A DNA stretch of 13,727 nt from Smittium culicis (taxonomy: Eukaryota; Kickxellomycota; Harpellomycetes; Harpellales; Legeriomycetaceae), in contig LSSN01004851.1 of NCBI GenBank assembly GCA_001970855.1, positions 1 through 13,727 of the forward strand, read 5' to 3'. Shown in pieces: positions 9,480 to 13,727 of this stretch. The translations under genes were made by a program, and so were the position numbers. Position 1 is the stretch's first letter. The number at the start of each line of letters is the position of its first letter. The notes beneath the pieces are model-generated. The model saw only the letters and a program-made list of their open reading frames with translations, was not told where the DNA came from and searched no databases.

Positions 9480-9563
9480 ATCCGTTAAAGCTGCTGCTTC
9501 TTCGATTATTGCTCAATCCTTCCTTCTTTAATCTTTTGTGTTTTTTCCCCCTTCACTTGGAAG
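9480..9563 (+). promoter_or_regulatory. Pyrimidine-rich promoter-proximal region of the aminopeptidase gene
   Basis: Directly before the proposed start codon is a long C/T-rich stretch (about 9497-9558, including CCTTCCTTCTTTAATC and a T6C5 run) after an A-rich tract. CT-rich blocks next to transcription and translation starts are common in well-expressed fungal genes. The ATG has A at -3 (GGAAGATGA). This supports the exon-1 assignment; the exact transcription start cannot be read. Confidence 0.4.
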
Positions 9564-9624
9564 ATGAAAAAGAGGTCTAGCTCCTACATGAGAAGAACTA
9601 CAGATACTATGCCGCTCAACGCAG
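9564..9624 (+). CDS. Exon 1 of the M1 aminopeptidase: cytosolic tail
   Basis: ATG at 9564 opens 20 codons plus one base, ending at a strong donor GCAG|GTAAGA (GT at 9625-9626). The encoded tail begins MKKRSSSYMRRTTD, basic and Ser/Thr-rich. The leftover G joins AT at 10258-10259 to make a GAT (Asp) codon, so the phase-1 junction runs straight into the long aminopeptidase frame. The case for it is the absence of any ATG in that frame before 10407, the matching phase, the good donor and acceptor, and the pyrimidine-rich leader. It was deduced from sequence only; another upstream exon cannot be excluded. Confidence 0.65.
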
Positions 9625-9726
9625 GTAAGAATATTTAATTTACATTTCCATGAGCCATATATTTATGCAAAGACAGACCCTCCCAAGTCCGATTAACGCA
9701 CACATGTACACGCATGTACACATACA

Positions 9727-9795
9727 CGATATCGAACCTTTCGATACTTGTACTCAAGCGCCATACCTTAACCTCAGAAGAGCCAATGCCTAAAT
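9727..9795 (-). other. Degenerate tRNA-like stretch (possible SINE head)
   Basis: The minus strand reads TTGGCTC, then GAGGTTAAGG, then GGCGCTTGAGTACAAG, then AGGTTCGATATC. This order resembles the pol III A box, D-loop, anticodon region and B box (GGTTCGA) of a tRNA. It is not a working tRNA: the T stem does not close (AAAGG against TCGTG) and bases are inserted between the boxes. A tRNA-derived SINE relic in the GC-rich intron would fit; coincidence is possible. Confidence 0.25.
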
Positions 9796-9816
9796 TTGGC
9801 TGCCGCTCCACTACCC

Positions 9817-9834
9817 ATGTTATTCGGATAACAT
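9817..9834. repeat. Perfect 7-bp hairpin in intron
   Basis: ATGTTAT and ATAACAT pair perfectly around a TCGG tetraloop. A second perfect 7-bp stem with a CCT loop (TATCGAA/TTCGATA) lies at 9730-9746. Both sit in the GC-rich intron insert. Confidence 0.6.
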
Positions 9835-10257
9835 TCTTCTTTGGCTCTAAGTTGTGGAAGCAGGCTTGAAGTTCATAACTACACACCTCTCTCTCTTGGT
9901 GATCTTTGGCTATTCACTTCTACCTCTTGTCTTAACAGCAGAAATGTAACTAGAATAAGCACCTCTTTAAGGGCTGATAGAGTAGAGTATGCGGTGCAGG
10001 AGAGTCTTAGCGCTTGATGGGCACTTTTGGGCTAAAAGCCACCACTCGTTTTTCAGCGCGTACTATTGACCCAACTGCCTGCATCTTCCCCTAATTCTAT
10101 TCGCCTGCTCCGCTAGTCTGACCTGTGCACAGAACATACTATTGGCCATTGGCTGTACATCATTACTTGTGCGGGGGTCTTAGGCCAATTGGATCTACGT
10201 ATAATAGGTGGGATTGATGATATGGAGTGACACCTTTTGATTTTTTATTATTGTTAG

Positions 10258-13052
10258 ATGCGAACTCTGCCGAATTTCTTCTGCCAAACAAACCTTCCAG
10301 AAAGCCTCGACTCGGCAGATTCAAAACCTTCTCTCTATTGATAGCTTCCATCGTTTTTGCCGCTATTTTACTAAATACTTTCTTCAACTCCAAGTCCCCG
10401 CTTAAAATGAACTCTAAAAATAACGAGGATCGTGTACTTTTACCAGGAAATGTCAAGCCTTCCCACTACGACTTGAATCTCACCCCTGATTTGGAAAAGC
10501 TAACCTTTTCCGGCTCCGTCTCCATCGCTCTCGATGTCAAATTGGATACTACCCAGCTAGTTCTCCACTCTAACGAGCTCACCATATCTTCTGTCTCCTT
10601 GAACGTCGATGGCAAATCTTCCCAAATTCCTGTTAACTCTCTGAGCTTTGATAAAAAAGACGAAACTGTCACTGTGCCTCTCTCGCACCCAATCAAGTCT
10701 GGTCAAACTGCTTCGCTCTACATGGAATTCTCTGGTGAGCTAAATGACTTAATGGCTGGCTTCTACCGCTCTAGATATACCGATTCCAACGGCAAAGAAA
10801 AGTACATGGCCACCACTCAGTTCGAGCCTACTGATGCCCGTCGTGCCTTCCCTTGCTGGGATGAACCTGCCCTCAAAGCTACCTTCTCTGTCACCCTCAA
10901 TTCCAAACCTGGCCTTACTGCCCTATCTAATATGGATGTCAAGGAGCAATCGACCGACCCCAAAACCGGTCTAGTTGCTTCCAAGTTTGAAATCACCCCT
11001 ATCATGTCCACTTACCTATTAGCCTTTATTGTTGGTGAACTTGAGTACATCGAAGACTACACTTCCGGAGAATACAACGGAAAACCTATCCGCTGCAGAG
11101 TTTACACCCCACCTGGTCAAAAAGAGCGTGGTCGTTTTGCCCTTGGTGTTGCAACCAAAGCTCTTGAATTCTTTGCCCAATCCTTTGGTATTGCTTACCC
11201 TCTACCTAAACTTGACCAAGTCGCCATCCCTGACTTTGAAGCAGGCGCTATGGAAAACTGGGGTCTTGTTACTTATCGTACTGTCGCATTACTCGTCGAT
11301 GAAGCCACAAGTGGCTCTAGAGCTAAACAACAAGTCGCTGCTACCGTTAGTCACGAACTTGCCCATCAATGGTTTGGAAACCTCGTAACTATGGAATGGT
11401 GGAGTGAATTATGGCTCAACGAAGGTTTCGCAACCTGGGTTGGGAATTTGGCTGTTGATCACATCTTCCCTGAATGGCACTCTTGGACACAATTCCTTGT
11501 CGATGACTACTCCCGCGCACTAACCCTCGACTCTATGCGCTCTTCTCACCCAATCCAAGTCCCTGTTCATCACTCTAGCGAAATCTCGCAAATCTTTGAC
11601 ATTATCTCCTACTCCAAAGGTGCTAGTACCATCCGCATGCTCTCCAGCTTTTTAGGACTTGAAAATTTCTTAAAAGGTATCAAAATCTACTTACAACGCC
11701 ATAAATACAGCAACGCCTCTACCAATGACTTATGGGCTGCTCTCTCAGAAGCTTCCGGTCGCGATGTTGGTAAATTTATGAACCTATGGACACAAACCGT
11801 TGGTTACCCATTGCTCACTGTCACTGATTCTGATGACTCGAAATCTATTAACATTGTCCAAAACCGCTTCTTGTCCTCTGGAAATGCCACCGCTGATGAA
11901 GATAAATCTATCTGGTGGGTCCCACTTCTCCTTGGAACCTCGGCTGATCCTAAATCTTTCACTAATGATGTTTTATCTGACCGCTCAGTTAGCATCACTC
12001 TTCCTTCAGACTATACTCCAAGCGAAAACAGTTGGTATAAACTAAACACTGGCTCTGTATCTATCGCTAGAGTTAAATATAGCTCTAACGCTATCAAACA
12101 ACTATCTAAAGGCATTGTTCGCGGTGAAATTAGCGTTGACGATAGGATTGGCCTTATCTCTGATAGCTTTGCATTGGCTTTTAGTGGTCAGAGCAAAACT
12201 AGCGATTTCTTGACCCTTCTCCAATCATACAAAAGCGAAACTAGCTTGGTCTCATGGCAAGAAATTTCTTCAAGATTCGATTCCCTTTTAGGAGCGTGGA
12301 GTGAAGAGCCCGAATCTGTTGTTGAAAAGCTACGCAAAGTCCAAATTGACTTGTTGATGCCTTTAATGAATTCTATGGGCTGGGATCCTAAACCTGATGA
12401 GGATAGTCTCGCCTCTCGCCTAAGATCATTGGCTATTCGTTCTCTTGGTTTCTCCGGTGAACCTTCCGTTATCAAGGAAGCTAAAGCCAGATTTAACAGA
12501 TTCTTGGTAGATGGCGACACTTCTGCCCTCCAAACTGATATAAGAGCCCCAGTATTTGCAATCGGTGTTCTTTACGGTGGCGAAGCTGAATATAATGTTG
12601 TCAAAGAATACTACTTAAATTCGGCTCTTCCTATGGATCAACGCCTAATTGCTTTGAATGCTTTGGGTTCTACTCGCGACCCTAAACTTGTCCAAAAGAC
12701 CCTCGATTTTGTTCTCTCTGATAAAGTCCGCAACCAAGATATTTACAACGGTTTAGTATTCTTAAGCTTACACCGTGAAAGCCGTCAACTCTTATGGAAC
12801 TGGTACAAATCAAACTATGCTATTCTTGCCGAAAGATACCGTGCATCAATGGCATCTTTGGGCATACTCGTCAAGATTTGCGCTGGCGAGTTCACTACTT
12901 ACGAAATGGCTAAGGAAGTTCAAGACTTTTTGAAAACTAAGGACTCCTCCAAATTCGAGCGTGCTTTGGATCAAACCCTTGAAAAAATCCGCGGTAAAGC
13001 TGATTGGGTCGCCCGCGACAGAGACGATGTAAACAAATGGCTATCTAGCTAA
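10258..13052 (+). CDS. APE2: M1-family zinc aminopeptidase (Ape2/Aap1/puromycin-sensitive type), main exon
   Basis: A zinc metallopeptidase that removes N-terminal residues from peptides. Joined to exon 1 it is 951 aa, and numbering here follows that form. In order: basic tail; one hydrophobic segment at about 44-63 preceded by RKPRLGRFK (signal anchor, so N-terminus inside by the positive-inside rule); M1 N-terminal beta domain from about 75; the conserved PTDARRAFPCWDEP (211-224); the exopeptidase motif GAMEN (350-354); zinc site HELAH (386-390) with third ligand Glu409 in LWLNEG and catalytic Glu387; and a catalytic Tyr472 in SYSKGAS. A C-terminal helical domain (ERAP1_C-like) runs to the end. 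All catalytic residues are present. Without the tail the body is about 880 aa, as in yeast Aap1/Ape2, which lack such an anchor. The frame has no ATG before 10407 (Met71 here), which would give a soluble 881-aa form. The exon has about 44% G+C with C-ending codons, especially in the 5' half, which suggests good expression. It could instead be called an aminopeptidase N. Confidence 0.92.
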
Positions 13053-13172
13053 AAATTTACTCGCTCCCTTATCATTTTTATTCTCATTTATCTATTGTAT
13101 TTTCATATCTATGTGCATACAAATGCGTATTTAACCTGTAAACATTTTTTTAAATGCTTATTCTTTGAAAAT

Positions 13173-13178
13173 AATAAA
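13173..13178 (+). terminator. Candidate polyadenylation signal of the aminopeptidase gene
   Basis: AATAAA about 121 nt after the stop codon, at nearly the same distance as in the carrier gene. The motif is frequent in AT-rich DNA, so support is weak. Confidence 0.35.
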
Positions 13179-13682
13179 AAAAATATCTACTCCCAGCTAC
13201 TATTAAAAATATTAAACACTTGTTTCTCGAGTTAATTTGTATTATTGTAATAAAAATAATCAAAAAAAAGGTATTTTTTTTATTATTAAAATGTATCTAC
13301 TACCAATATCATATTATATCTTTTACAAATAGATTAAGATAAAAATATATATAACCCTGATAAATTATAGATAAATATAAATATATAAACTCATCCATAC
13401 TTTTTTTTAGCTACTATTAAAATAAAAATTTGAGCATCCCGCTTTCCCAGACAACCATCAACAAATTCTGTGTAGTATTTAATAAAGTGGCACTCTTACT
13501 TCGTTATATCTCAGTTTTTTATAACACGCCCCAAAACATTCTCTTTTATTTTTGGGGGACGAAAAGATGGATCAGATCTTGTAAATAAGCAAATCGCGTA
13601 TCTGGAAAATACTGCGGCTTTATTTTATTTTCTGTTTGGTTTTTTTTCTTTTTTTTTGATTAAATGGACTTGTAGTTGTAAT

Positions 13683-13684
<2 letters not shown>

Positions 13685-13716
<32 letters not shown>
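13685..13716. repeat. T32 homopolymer near window end
   Basis: Thirty-two uninterrupted thymines, then AAAT and T7. It could be the poly-A tail (minus strand) of a retroposed element starting beyond the window, or an assembly-edge homopolymer. Neither can be told from here. Confidence 0.8.
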
Positions 13717-13725
<9 letters not shown>

Positions 13726-13727
13726 TT

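Larger units (their letters stand above)
9625..10257 (+). other. Intron 1 of the aminopeptidase gene (phase 1, 633 nt)
   Basis: The donor is GTAAGA at 9625 and the acceptor is TTGTTAG ending at 10257, preceded by a T-rich tract (10235-10255). A branch-point candidate GTGAC at 10227-10231 has its A 27 nt from the acceptor. The intron is long for a fungus, and most of it (about 9660-10200) is roughly 45-53% G+C, richer than the exons and far richer than intergenic DNA. That suggests inserted or otherwise foreign sequence. The stop-containing frames rule out read-through translation. Confidence 0.6.
13053..13727. other. AT-rich 3' flank
   Basis: No gene is seen. It contains a direct repeat of AGCTACTATTAAAA at 13195-13208 and 13409-13422, an 8-bp hairpin (CCCCAAAA 13529-13536 with TTTTGGGG 13550-13557), and T-rich sequence to the window end. 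The short reading ATGGATCAGATCTTGTAA at 13567 stops after five codons. Confidence 0.6.

Noticed and set aside
9727..9795. A functional tRNA gene on the minus strand
   Set aside because: The T stem does not pair, extra bases separate the A-box-like and B-box-like parts, and no acceptor stem closes. Kept only as a possible SINE relic.
9635..9886. 83-codon minus-strand open stretch in the intron
   Set aside because: It lies across the tRNA-like repeat and hairpins. The translation has no recognised domain, and a repeat origin explains it better.
10227..10406. GTG or other non-ATG start for the aminopeptidase at 10227
   Set aside because: Nuclear fungal genes rarely start at GTG. Bases 10227-10257 look like a branch point, T-rich tract and TTAG acceptor, and an in-phase ATG exon exists upstream.
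10163..12520. Several minus-strand and shifted-frame open stretches across the aminopeptidase gene
   Set aside because: They are shadows of the strongly biased coding frame of a complete M1 enzyme and have no features of their own.
1..13727. CRISPR array, operon, prophage, rRNA
   Set aside because: No regularly spaced repeats, no closely packed co-directional genes, no phage-like genes and no rRNA sequence. The window is eukaryotic in character.

Overview
This window looks like nuclear DNA from a fungus, most likely an early-diverging, AT-rich lineage. I infer a harpellalean/kickxellomycotine-type genome only from composition and gene style, so the taxonomic call is soft. The reasons are eukaryotic: very AT-rich non-coding DNA (many 60-base lines are only 12-25% G+C) with long homopolymers and microsatellites, no operons, large gene spacing, a good GT-AG intron, and two proteins of fungal type. 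Nothing bacterial, organellar or viral is seen.

Layout. Positions 1-4927 are gene-free and AT-rich. They hold simple repeats and three diverged copies of one short repeat family (2316-2504, 3031-3220, 3788-4153) with CCCTTT-like ends abutting TTAA or TTAA-like tetranucleotides. I read these as piggyBac-type non-autonomous elements (MITEs). A small GC-richer island lies at about 4360-4560. Positions 4928-7210 (+) encode a 760-aa membrane transport protein of the auxin efflux carrier (AEC/PIN-like, fungal ECM3-type) family with two long hydrophilic loops. Positions 7211-9480 are AT-rich spacer. Positions 9564-13052 (+) encode an M1-family zinc aminopeptidase. Its main open frame has no ATG near its 5' end, but a short upstream exon (9564-9624) ending in GCAG|GTAAGA joins in phase to an acceptor at 10257, giving a 951-aa protein with a basic cytosolic tail and a signal anchor. 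The 633-nt intron is more GC-rich than the surrounding DNA and holds a degenerate tRNA-like stretch on the minus strand. Positions 13053-13727 are AT-rich 3' flank ending in a 32-nt poly-T tract.

The two genes share a strand, but 2.35 kb of spacer separates them and nothing suggests they are co-regulated. One is a membrane carrier of unproven substrate; the other trims N-terminal residues from peptides, and its predicted signal anchor would put the catalytic domain in a lumen or outside the cell. Most of the novelty is in the MITE family, the hidden first exon and anchor of the aminopeptidase, the unusual intron, and the very long second loop of the carrier.
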